Below are positions 11,395 to 24,501 of a stretch of 64,000 bases of DNA, piece by piece. The notes beneath the pieces are model-generated. The model was not told the origin of the DNA and ran no database searches. It saw only the letters and a program-made list of their open reading frames with translations. Origin of the DNA: Neocallimastix lanati (nom. inval.) (taxonomy: Eukaryota > Neocallimastigomycota > Neocallimastigomycetes > Neocallimastigales > Neocallimastigaceae); assembly GCA_016946835.1 (NCBI GenBank), contig JACVTC010000003.1:1191001-1255000 (forward strand), given 5' to 3'. Every line of letters starts with the position of its first letter. Positions within the stretch are counted from its first letter, which is position 1. The position numbers and the translations under genes are program-made.

Positions 11395-11741
11395 ACTAGA
11401 TACATTCTTTATTTAATAGTAATTATTAAAAAAATACATGAAAATAAAAAAAATGTATGAAAATTTTTTAACAGTAATATTAAAAAATTACATCATAAGT
11501 TTCTTGGACGAAATGGATTCTAACTATTCCCATTCATCGATGATAACTCCACGTGGATAAAAATTATCAATTCGAATCTGTATCTAAAATTTTTTTTTTT
11601 TTGAGTTTTAGTTTTTACTTCGATGTACTTAACAATGGTTGGTCTAATTGTATAAAAATTGATCCTTTTGAAATATTAGAGCATTTCCAGCTTTATCTTT
11701 AATTTACATAGGTGATTGGGAAGAAGAGTAAGAAGGTTTAA

Positions 11742-11784
<43 letters not shown>

Positions 11785-13150
11785 ACCAACCATACTAAGT
11801 GTCATGTTTAAAAAATATTCTAGGATCGAATGAATCAAATTTTTAAATTTAATTATCCTAATATTCCACTTAATACTAATAATATAATCCAAAAAAAAAC
11901 CTCTGTATTCTTTAGATAAATCATAAAATGTTTTGAAGATTAGATAAATCACTTCTATATCTGAAAATTTTAATCCTTTTATAAAATAAATGTTTTTCAT
12001 GAGATAATTTTTTAATGTAAGCTATGATATGGAATACTGAACCCTGTAGATTTTTAGGAAGTTATATTTGAATTTCATCACTTTCATCATTGATTGTTAC
12101 AAAAAGTTTCTTTACCACTGTGTTAGAGTCCAGATTATCATTATGTTCAAATTCATCTAGTAAATATTTGAATTTAATATGAGAGATAGTTGCTTATCTC
12201 TACAAATTTGTATAGACTATTTAATTCTTTTTTTTTTTTTTTTTTTTGTTTTTTCAAGAAGTGGGATAGTATAGTAAAAACATCAGGTGATGTTTTTTTT
12301 TACAAGAAAGAATAAATAGTAAATAGCCAGAGATATCATTGAAAGAATTGTATACAGAAGTAATATTCAAATATTCTTTTAATTTATCATTAACAATTAT
12401 AAAGTTAATTCAAGAATTCCTTCCACTATTAGACCAAGTAAATCGGTGAGACCAAACATATCCTTAACAAATCAATGAGGAGATGTTTTTTTTTTTTTTT
12501 TTTTTTTTTTTTTCTTTTTTTTTTTTTTATTTATTTTATTTTTTACTTAAGAATACCTATAGTCTACTTTCAAGCTCATGAATGAAAATTAAAACAAAAT
12601 TTTCATAGTCAGGCCAAAACGTATCAGGCCTTTACGTATAGTTGATATTTTAAAATAAAAATTAAATTATATTAATAAAAAATTTGTAAGAATAAAATAT
12701 AAAAAAAAAATATTAGTGAACAATATAAAAAATAATAAGAAACAATGATAAAGTCAACGTTGTAATATTTTCTTCTTTTAAAGAATTATATATATTTTTT
12801 TATATTGTATTTATTTCATATGTATTTGTAACCTAATAGAAAAATTTAAATGGCTGATAAATTAGATTAATTGTATTTAATATATAAAATGCTTTATTAT
12901 ATAATTATTGGTGAAGAATTAAAAATAATAGTAAAATGACATTATTTTTTATAATAAAAGAGTAAAGGAAATTAAATATCAAAAGTATAATAATAAATTG
13001 AAATATACATTGGAATGAATTAATTCCTACGGGTATATAAAAACGTACCATAATTACATAATCTTCCAAAAAAAAAAAAAAAAATAAAAAATAAAGGCAT
13101 ACATGATAAATGTAATATTATAGTACTATATATGAATGATTCATGTATGA
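11395..13150 (-). mobile_element. Dead LINE copy with two large internal deletions
   Basis: Same orientation and family as the intact element. 11395-11665 matches its 3' UTR and ORF end (intact 313-575). The sequence then jumps to intact position about 2838 and runs to about 3600 (here about 11666-12485). A T-rich filler (12486-12540) follows. It resumes at intact position about 4375 through the ORF start and into the 5' UTR. Many stops and frameshifts are present. T tracts sit at or near deletion points (11744-11776, 12225-12247, 12486-12530). Not functional. Confidence 0.85.
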
Positions 13151-13893
13151 AGAAATTGTTAATTCATAAAAAAAAAAATGAAAACATGAAATAAAGAAAA
13201 AAAAGATACATGAATGAAAAATGATAAATGGAAGATAAGGGTTGGAAGATAAATTTTTTATTTTTTATTTTTTATTTTTTTTTAAAATAAAATATAACAT
13301 GTTAAGTAATATCGATTATTACAACTGCAATAAACAATGGTACCAAAACATTCATTTCCCAATGTTTGAATTTTTTACCATCACCTTCGATACCACAAAA
13401 ATTAAGATAATCTTCTCTCAATGAACCCCACGGAAGGTGATACGTCCATGAAGGGTTCTAACTTTAAAAATGAAACCAAATAAATAAATATTAGATAGAA
13501 AGAGTATATAATATATCTTCTATTTGTTATACTATCATCAGTATAACTTGTTAATTCTAAATAATAATATCATTAGATTTTATATTTTATAATAATAATT
13601 TTTTTTAAATAATTCATTATTAATTCTTTTCTCCTTGAGATATCATTTGTAAAGCAGAAAGTAATTATTTTAATTTTAGAAGAATTATCATTTTTATTAT
13701 TTTTCATGTTCCTCTTTTTCTTTTTATTTTATTTTATTTTTTATTTTTTTGTAGTTTTATATTCTTTAGGTACTTGAGATTTTGGGCAGTATATCAATAC
13801 AATATATTATTCTATAATAATTCTGGTTATTTTAAGGAGTATTTTAAAGAGAGCAAAACAACATTAAAACACAGTATCAATTTATTATTTCTT
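13151..13893. other. AT-rich intergenic sequence
   Basis: No gene is supported. A small less AT-rich patch at 13375-13465 has complementary GAACCC and GGGTTC separated by about 25 nt; I could not assign it. Confidence 0.4.
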
Positions 13894-14065
13894 TTTATAT
13901 AGTCACTATTGAGATCTTTTACTTTATTATTTATTTATTAAGTACATATATATTTTTTAAAAAACACAAAATTAATTAAAAAAAAAAAAAAAAATTATTT
14001 GCCCAAATTGAACATAATAATTTTTAAATAGTAACGTGAAATAAAAGTAACATACAACATAAAGT

Positions 14066-14110
<45 letters not shown>

Positions 14111-14288
14111 CAGCGGCAATTATTGCGAACTGTAAACTTTATTTTATTTATTAATTAATTAATTATAAGTATATTTTTTTTAAAAAAAAAAAAAATTAAT
14201 AAAAAAATAAATATTGTTTGTTCGATTTGAACATAATAATATTTCAAATAGTAATGTGAAATAAAAGTAATATTTAAAATTAAGTGTA
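13894..14288. repeat. Imperfect direct duplication around a 42-nt T tract
   Basis: A block of about 170 bp (about 13894-14066) recurs at about 14111-14288. Both copies contain TTGAACATAATAAT, TAGTAACGTGAAATAAAAGTAA (C/T variant) and AAGTGT in the same order. The second copy is separated from the first by a long T run and the GC-richer motif CAGCGGCAATTATTGCG. The T run plus following sequence looks like a minus-strand retroposon tail. Confidence 0.6.
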
Positions 14289-15280
14289 TAAATAAATTCA
14301 GATTATAAGATTTTCATATAAAGTAATTCTTATTCAGGATTAGTGTTTAAATTGATAATCTGAAAGAAATTATGATCTTCACCTTCAGAGAAATATTCAA
14401 AATAAAGTATATAAATAAATTTAGAAATCTATTCATAGTTGATAAACAAATATATAATAATTATTTTAGTAGTTAAGCATTATTTTATATTTTATTTCTT
14501 TCACCATTTATGTCTATATTTATCGAGTTTTTCACCTAAAAATGGAATTTAAATCCTTTTGAACATTTATTTATTTTTTAATTGGATTATTCTTTATTTA
14601 TTGACACTTTAATTTTACAAATTGGTAACACTTTAAATAAAAATTAATAAATAAAAATTACTAAATAAAATTACAAAAATAAACAATTAATATTAATTTT
14701 TTTTATATAAGAAAACTTTATCTTTAATAAAAATTTATCTTTATTAGAATTTTCTTTCGTTTTAACAGTTTTATTTTTATTTTTATTTTTATTTTTATAT
14801 TATATTTTATTTTTTATTTTTTTTATTTTTATTTTTTTTTTTTACTTTTATTTTTTACTTTATCTTCTTTATTAGTATGTATTTTTTAATTTATTTTTTC
14901 TATTTTAATTTTTTTAGTTTTTATTATTTGCTTTTGATATTAACTTTTACTTAAGAATTTTTTTTTTCTATAATTTTATCATTCTTTTTATAGTTAAATC
15001 ATTATAATGACATTAATATATCTTTAATATTATAATTTTTTCTATATTTAATAAATTTATTTAAAAATTTTATCTATCTATTATAAAAATATTTTTTAAC
15101 GCTTGATTACGATAATTATTTTTTTAAAAAAAATAAAAGTATTAATATCTATTAATTATATTTAATAAATAAACATAATATATATTAAATAATTAAAAGA
15201 TAAAGATGGAAAATTACTTTATAATCAAAATATTACATTTTAAAAATTAACATGCTTAAATAATAAAAAAAATGAATTAC
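14289..15280. other. AT-rich intergenic sequence downstream of GH43
   Basis: A/T-rich with TATTTT-type repeats near 14770-14850. No coding potential or RNA gene is seen. Confidence 0.45.
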
Positions 15281-16744
15281 TTATAATTCATCTTCTGAGG
15301 CAGAATCAACATCTTCTTCAACTGAAGCTGAAATTTCTTCAGCTTCATCGTTGGAATCATTTTCATCGTTCTTAAAGGATACCCAGTCAACAGAAACAGC
15401 ACCTTCACCTTCGTTAGTCATAACAAGGTCGATTATACCATTAGGAACGTATTCTATGGCGGCACTTTCTGTAACCCATTGATCACGCTTATCACGACGC
15501 ATAATTGGAGGAGCTCTTACATCCATCTTAATACAGGCAATAGCCTTTCCTTGAACACTACCTTCACGAATACAGAATTCGGTATTGTCAGAGGCTTTTA
15601 CGCTAATAATCATTTGACCACCTTCGATACAGCTGAAGTCAACATCATTATACTTGAGCCAACTACCCTTTGATGGAAGAGTTGCTTGTAAACTTGGGAA
15701 AGCATTTTCCTTTTCGAGGAGACCTGTAGTAACATCATCACTAGCACTGCTGTAACGGTCAATTTCAATCTTTTCAGTGGCTTGATTAATACCTACACCA
15801 CGCATGGTTTTTTTTACTTCTTGGATAGTACCGTCAGGATTAAAGAATAATTTTTCAATTTGAACGGAACGACGTTTGTCATCATCTGGTGAGAGGATAT
15901 TATGATGATAGAATAAATACCATTGTCCCTTGTAATTAACAATACTGTGGTGATTGGTCCAGCATTTATTTTCATGTTCGGCCATGATTAATCCTTTGTA
16001 TTCATATGGACCTAATGGATGTTTACTCATAGCATATGCAAGAACTTCAGTATCATTTCTTACATAAGGATATGTTAAGTAGAAGTTGTTGTTGTATTCA
16101 AATGCAAATTGACCTTCTGCTTGGTTATTTGGAAGACCTTCAAGACAGTCATAACCTCTTAATTCAATTTCTTGACCATTACGCATGATTGTTCCTGATG
16201 GGGTTCCATCAACAATTTCCTTCATGTTAGGCTTGAGTTGTGCGCAACGTCCATTACCATAGAAAAGATAAGCATTACCATCTGAAGCTTGAAGAATACA
16301 TGGGTCAATGTGGTTGGCTCCTTCAATGACATCTGGTTCCGGAATGAATGGTCCTTCTGGACTGTCAGAAATAGCTACACCGATAGAATAGGTTTCAGTC
16401 TCAGCTGAAATAGATGGGAAATAGAAATAGTACTTTCCATTTCTGTAAATACAATCAGGTGCCCACATAGTATATGAATTTGGTTTCACCCAAGGTACGT
16501 CGTTTTGAGTAATAATTACACCGTGATCTTCCCATTCAGTGAGATTTTCAGATGAGAATACATGGTAATCTTCCATGCAGAACCAATTTTGACGTGCACC
16601 TTCAGGTGGATATATATCATGTGATGGATATAAGTACACCTTGCCATTAAATACACGTGCGGTAGGATCAGCAGTGAATTGATCACGGATGATTGGATTT
16701 TGTGCCTTTACTAAAAGTGGAAGTGTAAGTGCTAACCAAAACAT
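15281..16744 (-). CDS. Secreted GH43 glycosidase with CBM6-like C-terminal domain
   Basis: This 487-residue protein is probably a beta-xylosidase/alpha-L-arabinofuranosidase acting on hemicellulose side chains or oligosaccharides. A short signal peptide (about residues 1-14) precedes the five-bladed propeller. Asp26 in FTADPTARVF is the likely base, Asp147 in HIDPCIL the pKa modulator and Glu210 in AEGQFAF the likely acid, the GH43 triad. A CBM6-type beta-sandwich follows (about 355-458, ending VSVDWVSF). The last 29 residues are very acidic and end SEDEL. There are no introns and no dockerin, so the enzyme is not an obvious cellulosome component. Intronlessness and the domain layout resemble bacterial (Bacteroidetes-like) enzymes, so horizontal acquisition is likely but inferred. 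The start ATG directly precedes the signal peptide. Substrate specificity cannot be read from sequence alone. Confidence 0.9.
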   Translation of the reverse strand: MFWLALTLPLLVKAQNPIIRDQFTADPTARVFNGKVYLYPSHDIYPPEGARQNWFCMEDYHVFSSENLTEWEDHGVIITQNDVPWVKPNSYTMWAPDCIYRNGKYYFYFPSISAETETYSIGVAISDSPEGPFIPEPDVIEGANHIDPCILQASDGNAYLFYGNGRCAQLKPNMKEIVDGTPSGTIMRNGQEIELRGYDCLEGLPNNQAEGQFAFEYNNNFYLTYPYVRNDTEVLAYAMSKHPLGPYEYKGLIMAEHENKCWTNHHSIVNYKGQWYLFYHHNILSPDDDKRRSVQIEKLFFNPDGTIQEVKKTMRGVGINQATEKIEIDRYSSASDDVTTGLLEKENAFPSLQATLPSKGSWLKYNDVDFSCIEGGQMIISVKASDNTEFCIREGSVQGKAIACIKMDVRAPPIMRRDKRDQWVTESAAIEYVPNGIIDLVMTNEGEGAVSVDWVSFKNDENDSNDEAEEISASVEEDVDSASEDEL

Positions 16745-17167
16745 ATTAATTATACTTTTATTTTTATATTTTAAAAAATATTATTATTAATCTAAATTAT
16801 CTTAATAATAGTTTTTTATAATTATTAACTAAGATAATAATTTATTTTAGTTTTGAAAAAAAAAAAAAAATAATGCGAAAGAAATTTTTTCCTTTAAATA
16901 GTAATTTAAAAAAAAAAAAAATTAATTAATTTTAAGAATTTTTAATTTGTTATTAATTATTGAATTAATTTTAGAATTCAAACTTAAAGAAATATTAAAA
17001 ATTATTAATTAGTTACACAAAAAATATAAATATTAAAAATAATTTAAAAATTTTTGAAAATAATAAATGAAAAGAATGGATATATAAAGATATTTATTAT
17101 GTATTATATAATACATTTAAATATAACCTTACACACACACAAAAAAAAAAAAAAGAAAAGTATTGGC

Positions 17168-17215
<48 letters not shown>

Positions 17216-20200
17216 TTTTCCATTATTAAACTAAATATTTAGTAATAAATTTTATAAAAATATACATATATATATATAAATATTTATAATTTTTATACAA
17301 TTCATTATTTTTATTTCTAATATATTGAAATTTGTATATAAGTAAATATGCTTAAATATACACAATTAAGGAAAAGTATAAATATTTATATAAAATAAAA
17401 TTATAGGTGATGAAGGGTGGAGATTTATTGACGTTTCCCACCTTTATCTATTATACTCAACATAATTAAAACTGATTAAATAAAATATATATGCTTTCTA
17501 ATATCAGTCTTTATTAATTAGTAAACATATACTTAAATTTGAACTATTTTATATTCTCATTATACTAATTCTCTAAATTAGTTTCCTATAAAACATATTA
17601 TTTTTAATAAAGCATTATTACATTTCAAGCAATTAACATTTTTAAAGTTTTCTTATAACTTTATTACTATAATTTCATATTATTTAACTTTTTAATAATT
17701 TTATACTTTATTATCTACGTAACTTTATTATATTTATATTAATTTATTATTAGTTGAAGTTTCATTCTATATCATTGGTATATCATTGATATATTTTTTA
17801 TAAATATCTATAATTCAACAATATTAAATAATTTTATAAATGTAATTGAATAACCTTATTCAATTAGATTTACAAAATAAGATTTGTGTGAACTTATAAT
17901 TAATTTAATCTTATATATATGTTAAAAAATATATATGTATATATATTCATTCATTCCTTAAATAACAAATTAGTTTAATAATTTGAAATTTATATAATTT
18001 TTATATGAACAATTTTTTTTTTTTTTTTTTTTTAATAATTATATCATTTTTCTATTAATATTATTCTAAAACTTTATTCAATATTTTAATTAAAATTTTT
18101 ATAAAAAGTTTTACAGTTAACCGAAATTTTAAAAATTATAAACACAAAGTAAAAATATACTTTTAATTATTCATTAAAAGTATATCTTTCCAAAAGTTAA
18201 AATTCAGATAACAAAATATCTTTGATATTATCAAATAACTTTTTTAAATTAATAAATATAGTAAATATTTATTTGACTTTAATTCTTATTTAGGGAGAAA
18301 TTGTATTATTTATGTATTAATTTATTTTATTAATTATTATTATTTAAAATGTAATAATAAATTCAAACATAATAAAAATGAAAAGTGATAAGAAATAAAA
18401 TTTGCCAAAAAAAAAAAAATTATATTAAAATATAATTATATTATATATTTAATTAGTTATAAACTGTTTTTTAAAAATTATTTATTATGGTTGTTGATAA
18501 CTATTTAATATAAATAAAATAGTCAGAAAACAATATGTATTATTACAATTATAAAATATTAGGGGTATTACAAATATAATGAATTCATTATAAATATAAA
18601 TAACTTTAAAATATGAAATAAAAATCTTTTAAGAAAATTAATACAAATTTTTTATGGATATAATGAACACAAATTATTATTTATGGAAGTATAATTATAT
18701 TAAAAAAGGTTATTAATATTTGATATACAACTCAAAAGTTCGATGTACTTTTGTTGGGATTTATTTATTAAATTTATTAATTTATTATTTATTTATTTAT
18801 TTAATTTTATATAGAAACTACATATATTTAAAAAGACTATTTAACAACTTTCTTATTCTTTTAATTACAAACTAACTTAACATAATATAACTTTTAATCT
18901 TAACTTTTACTTAACAACGACGACTACAGCCCAGCTATTCTCTTAATTCAGAGAAATGCTTTATTTTTATGTTATTTAGTTATAATTAACTATTTAATTA
19001 ATTGTTCCTGTGATTAGAATAAACTATTAATAATTATTATTTAAGGAAATATTTAATAACTATATAAATATAAATATAAAATGATAAGAATATAATTAAA
19101 ACATTGATTTATGCTATAAAATTTATTATTAATTAAATATATAATTAATATATAAAATCAAGCCACATATTGAAATTGTTGTAAAATCATTAGATTTAAA
19201 TTTGATTTATGTCATTAATTTATGTTTGAATAATAAAAACTAATTTTATATTAATTAAGGTTTGAATATTTCATTTTATATCATATTACATAATTTAATT
19301 AATTTTTAATTTTTATTTATTTTTAATAAAATGATATAAGATATAAAAATTTTAAATTTTTAATATAAATTTGATCTTCAGTGTAATTACCACAAAAAAA
19401 CTATTGGATAGATATTTAATTTAGCTAAATTAATAATATTATGATAAACTTTATTTTTTATTTAATGACAATCTAAAAGAAAAGTAAAGATAATGATGCT
19501 AAATTTCATTTTAATATTTTGAAAATTTACTGGTTATCCATAAATACTATTTAAAAGTATAGAAAATTAAATCTTTAATTTTCTATATCTTTTAACTTTT
19601 ACAGAATAGAAAAAGATAAACTATAAATACTAATAATATTTAACCATTATATTTTCTGTAGACTTCTTAAATGATGTCTTCATTATTATATAATAATATT
19701 AATACTATAAAAATTTTTATACAAGTATTATTTTTTATTATATATTTTATTTAAAAATGGTATAATTAGATATAATATATAAATGAATAAAGTATATTGA
19801 TTAATAATTTGTTTATTGTTTATTATATATATTAATAATTATCAAAATATTTATAAAAGTTATTTTGTTACTTTTTGGATTTTTTATAAACACCATCATT
19901 AATAAGACAATTTCTGTTAGAGAAATGTTTTAAAAATATTAAAGTAATTATTTAAAGCTTCATAAATTTAATAGTTAAAAACTATTAATAGTTTAAATAA
20001 ATAAATAAAAAAAAAAAAAAAAAAAAAAAAAAAACTTCATTGGAAAAGTTTAATAATTATTAAAATATTATTATTCTACTATTTAAAGTATTATTACTTG
20101 AAGATAAAATATTAAAAAAAATAAAAAATAAAAAATAAAAAATAAAAAAAAAATTTTTTTTTTAATTGTAAAAAATTTTTATAACTAATTTTATTTTATA

Positions 20201-21249
20201 TATTAGAATCCCATTTGACATATAGGAAAAATTTTTTCAATGAGATTTTAATGGCTTAAATCTATGAAGGCAGAGCCTCTCTGGTTTCAAACCTTATTAC
20301 ATTGTCTTTTTTTTTTTAATTTAAAAATTTTATTTTTTATTTTTACCATGCTTATTCCTAATAAAATGAAATTTAATGTTAAGAAAAAAACTTGATTAAT
20401 AAAAATTGTTAAAAATTGTTATACATTTTTAATGTAAAAAAAATGATAAACAAAATAATTAAATAATTATTATATAAAATATAAGTCGAAAAATTTCTGA
20501 AAGAGTGTTTATCATAGTTGAAAGGGTTAATGAACAATAAATCAAAAAATATTTAAACATTAATCCGTATAAAAAGTAAATAAGTAAGGAAAATAGGATA
20601 TAATTCTTAACTGTGTTTGAAATTAAGATAGTTAGAAAGCCTCGCTTTAGAACTACGAGAAATCCAAATTTTTGTCTTTTAGCTGTAATAAATTTTGAGA
20701 TATTAGCAAGTGATAAGTTCCTCTCTTAACACTCTAGTTAAAAGAAAAATTTATACAAACGAGACCACTTTATTACTTATTAAAGTATTTGTAAAGTGAC
20801 CTTTATTATTTATATTTACCCTTTAAATATAAATAATAGTTTTTAATATATTTAATATAAACTACAAATAAAAAATAAAAAAATTTTATAAATAACACTA
20901 ATAATTAATAAGCACGTATTATTAATTATACTAGTTAATTTTATATATTTTATTTATTAATATTAATATTTCATTATTAAATTTTCTTTTTTCTTTTTCT
21001 TTTGTTTACTTTTCTTCTCCTCTTCAAAATAAACAAAAGACTTTATTATAATTATTAAAGAACAAAGTTTTTAAATTATTAATATATTTTTAATATATTT
21101 ATATTTATAATTTCTTAATTAACTTAAATTATTAATAAATATTTATATTTCATGAGAATACAATTTGTATACATTAAAATATTTTATTTTATTATTAAAT
21201 TAATTATTTTCTTATCAGCAAGTTAAAAATAAATTATTATTTCTATTAT
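16745..21249. other. 4.5-kb gene-poor AT-rich tract
   Basis: No ORF of believable composition, tRNA or rRNA is found. Contents are dinucleotide TA repeats (17170-17199), T and A runs (18010-18033, 20009-20033), AAAAAT repeats (20110-20145), a perfect 14-bp-stem hairpin (19558-19587) and small less AT-rich patches (17400-17450, 18914-18960, 20207-20305, 20620-20770). None of the patches could be identified. Confidence 0.5.
19558..19587. repeat. Perfect 14-bp inverted repeat, 2-nt loop
   Basis: The arms TATAGAAAATTAAA and its exact complement are separated by TC. It could extrude as a cruciform or hairpin. No gene abuts it, so a terminator role is not supported. Confidence 0.6.
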
Positions 21250-21460
21250 TTATCAACTAAAACATAGTTGGCTCTGCTTTCCCTCGAGGATCGCGTAGGG
21301 TGCTTCTATATGGAGTTTCTTTGCTTATAGGGAGTTGAGAGCGTCGACGCCGTACTGGTATGGCAGTTAATCATACACCCATATAACTATATGGGGAAGA
21401 CCAAAGTCTTCAGTCTATAAAAAAAAAAAAAAAAAAAAAAAAAAATTCACAACTAAAACA
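21250..21460 (+). mobile_element. Short retroposon insertion with target-site duplication
   Basis: A GC-richer body of about 155 bp (21265-21418) ends in 27 A (21419-21445). CAACTAAAACA is duplicated at 21254-21264 and 21450-21460; allowing two mismatches the repeat is 15 bp and abuts the A tail. A short stretch near 21338 (encoding ESVDAVLVW in one frame) resembles the C-terminal coding end of the local LINEs (KSVDVVTIR). A 5'-truncated divergent LINE is therefore the best reading. No B-box supports a tRNA-derived SINE. Confidence 0.75.
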
Positions 21461-21965
21461 AATTATTATAAATTATATTAAATATAATATATATAATATT
21501 TTTATTTATAAAATAATTTTTAATAATTGTTAAGATTTCCTTTTTATTTTCCGGTTAAAAATAATAAATAATTTATTTAATATGAAATACAAATAAAAAA
21601 TAAAAAATTTAATTAATATGTCAATATTAAATTGTCAACTCTCAAATATTATTAAATACTAATTTAATTATTAAAAATTAGTGATGTCGATCAATATAAA
21701 AAAACTATGAAAAATCATATAAATATTTAATTATTATTATTACATAAAGACTTCTTTATAATTATTAATAATTCATATTGTATAATCAATATGTCTACAT
21801 CAACTAGATGTGGTATGAGTCAAGTAATCTGTCTATCTTAAATAAAGTATTTAATACAATTTATTAGTGTTTAATGTCATATAGTCAATATATTCAATTT
21901 ACATAAAAAAAATATTAATAAATTATATTAATTATATTAATATTTAGTTAAATATATATATTATA

Positions 21966-23545
21966 ACAGAATCTTTAATCTTATATTGATGAGTGAAATA
22001 CCACCATAATTAATTCAATCTGAAAAATCGCTTTTCTTAGGAATGGAAACAATAGAAGCAGAATTCCATTCATCAGGGAAGTCACCATCCCAAATTTTTT
22101 TAATTAATAAAAATAGACATTTTACACAATCAGAATATGTAATTTCTTGATTAGGTTCATTTCTGAGAAGAAGTACTACTCTCAAAGTTGAAATTGGCTG
22201 ATTAAAGTCCAATGCTTCCTAGGGGGAAGAATTGTTTAATATTCCTTTCAATAATTTTCATTAAGATTAAGCCAATTTATATCAGAAGCAAGTTTTTCAT
22301 AGTGTTCTATAAAATGGTTGAGTTGATATTTTTTTGAGATTCTAGAACATTTCCAGCTTTATCTTTAATTTACACAGGTGATCGAGATGGATGGTAAGAA
22401 GGTTTAGAGATTTTTTTTTAAATTTACACCAACCATGTTAAGTTTAAAAAACATTTTCTGATCGAATGAATTAAATTTTTAAATTTAATTATCCTAATAT
22501 AAAATAAATGCTTTTCATGAGATAATTTCTTAATGTAAGTAGTAATATGGAATACTGAGCCTTGTAGATTATTAGGAACTTTTGTTTGAACTTCGTTTAC
22601 CTTTGTGTTAGAGTCCAGATTAACATTATGTTCAAATTCATCCAGAAAATATTTGAATTTATTATGAGAGAAAGTTGCTTCATATTTATTTCTACAAATT
22701 CAACTAGACCATTTAATTATTTTATCAGGAGGTGAAATAGAAAAATCATTAGGAGATGTTTGACATGATGACAAGAAAGAATAAGTTGTAAATGGCAAGA
22801 GATATCATTAAAAGAGTTATATAGAAGTAATATTCAGATAATCTCTTAATTTATCGTTAACAATTATAAAGTCAATACAAGAATTCTTTCCATTATTAGA
22901 TCAAGTAAACCGGTGACCAAACATAATCATAACAAACCAATGAAGATAAATTTTAAATTATTAATTAATTGGCAGGAATTATGGATATCAATATAAAAGT
23001 CATACATACCAGTAATTTTCATGTCTTCAAGTCTCAGTACTTTTCTATAATAATTAAGAAATGGATAAGAATTAAAAAAAGAATTCAGTAATGAATTATT
23101 ACCGACTTCTTGAAGATAAATACAAATACAAATATAATTAAAAATTGAATTAATATGGGAAAGTTCGTAACTTTTTTCAGAGTTCCAACCATTAGTATTT
23201 CAGCTAATACAGAAGTTAAAATATTGAGTATTTTAACTTCTTTCTTAAATATTGAATATTTAAGAAAGAATTAGTATAGAGAAGACTGTTAGAGATAAGA
23301 ATAGTGAGTTCAGAATAATACCATTATAATTATATTGCTAAATGTGAAAATTCTTGAAGAAATCATCTACTTAATTCTTTTAAATATGTAAGAGCTTTTT
23401 AATTATATAAATAACCTTCAAATCATCCGTATTCATATTATTATAGTTAACTCTTAGGATGAATTAATATTCCATATTAATATAGTGTTTTTTAACAATT
23501 CCATAAATAATTTTGTTACAATTTGATGTTTTTTTTTTTTTTTTT
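21966..23545 (-). mobile_element. LINE remnant lacking its 3' end
   Basis: The sequence is colinear with intact-element positions about 2370-4360: RT motif region (22015-22212 still open, encoding the EWNSASIVSIPKK segment), linker and part of the endonuclease. There are multiple deletions, stops and frameshifts. No poly(A) tail is present and the 3' third is missing, so it was cut by a later rearrangement. It contains the tandem hairpins described at 23211-23268. Confidence 0.83.
23211..23268. repeat. Two adjacent perfect hairpins inside a dead LINE
   Basis: The first has 13-bp arms at 23211-23223 and 23229-23241. The second has 13-bp arms at 23240-23252 and 23256-23268. The intact LINE lacks both hairpins at this place and reads straight through, so the extra segment is a local inverted copy of its flanks. 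Confidence 0.75.
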
Positions 23546-23971
23546 TTTTCAAGAAAAGTTTAACCAATTTATATTGAAACTTCAAAAGGTCTTAAAATTA
23601 AAATGAATTTAAGGTGAAACAACTTATCTATCGTTGTAAAACACTCATAATCATAAAAACATAATGCTTTTATGAGAAATATTTTACAGATACTTCAACA
23701 GATATATTTTTTTAATATATTCCATGTCTAAAAAAAAAAAAAAAAAAAATAAAAAATAAAAAATAAATAAAAATAAATAAAAATTCAACGAGTGTTAAGA
23801 TAGTGAACCCATAGAAGGTGATTATTATATCCCTGATAAATATAATAATTTAAAATATAATTGTTATTATTATTATTATTATTTTTTCAATATAATGGAA
23901 TACTTTGATTTAATTTTGTTGAAATATTTTTAATTTTTGAAGAATATGGAATATTATAATTTTGAAAGTAT

Positions 23972-24003
<32 letters not shown>

Positions 24004-24121
24004 TTCAATTATTATTATAAATATTATTATTTAGAAAAAGGTAATTTTTTAAATTTTTTTTAGAAACAAAAACAGAAATCAAAAAATTAAAAAGCAACAA
24101 CAATAAAAAAAAATAAAATAA

Positions 24122-24203
<82 letters not shown>

Positions 24204-24462
24204 TATAAAAGATATATATAATATATATATATATATTTTAAATTTATTAAATGAAATGTATATATTTTTTTTAAAAAAAATTTTATTTATAATATTATAT
24301 ATTAAAAATTAAAAATAATTATACATATATGTATTTTTACTAAAATTTAAAATTTTGAATTTATTGGATACTATTTAAATCACAAATTATACTTATCAAT
24401 GAATTGCAGTTATTATGAAATCTATTCACTTAATACCATATAAAATATTATATTAGTAAGAT

Positions 24463-24501
<39 letters not shown>

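Noticed and set aside
17400-17450. Small hairpin (GATGAAGGGTGG with CCCACCTTTATC) as an RNA gene
   Set aside because: The stem needs shifts and G-U pairs, and nothing else supports a transcript.
20260-20305. Possible tRNA or SINE B-box (GGTTTCAAACC)
   Set aside because: The word is a small palindrome, there is no A-box at the right distance and no cloverleaf could be drawn.
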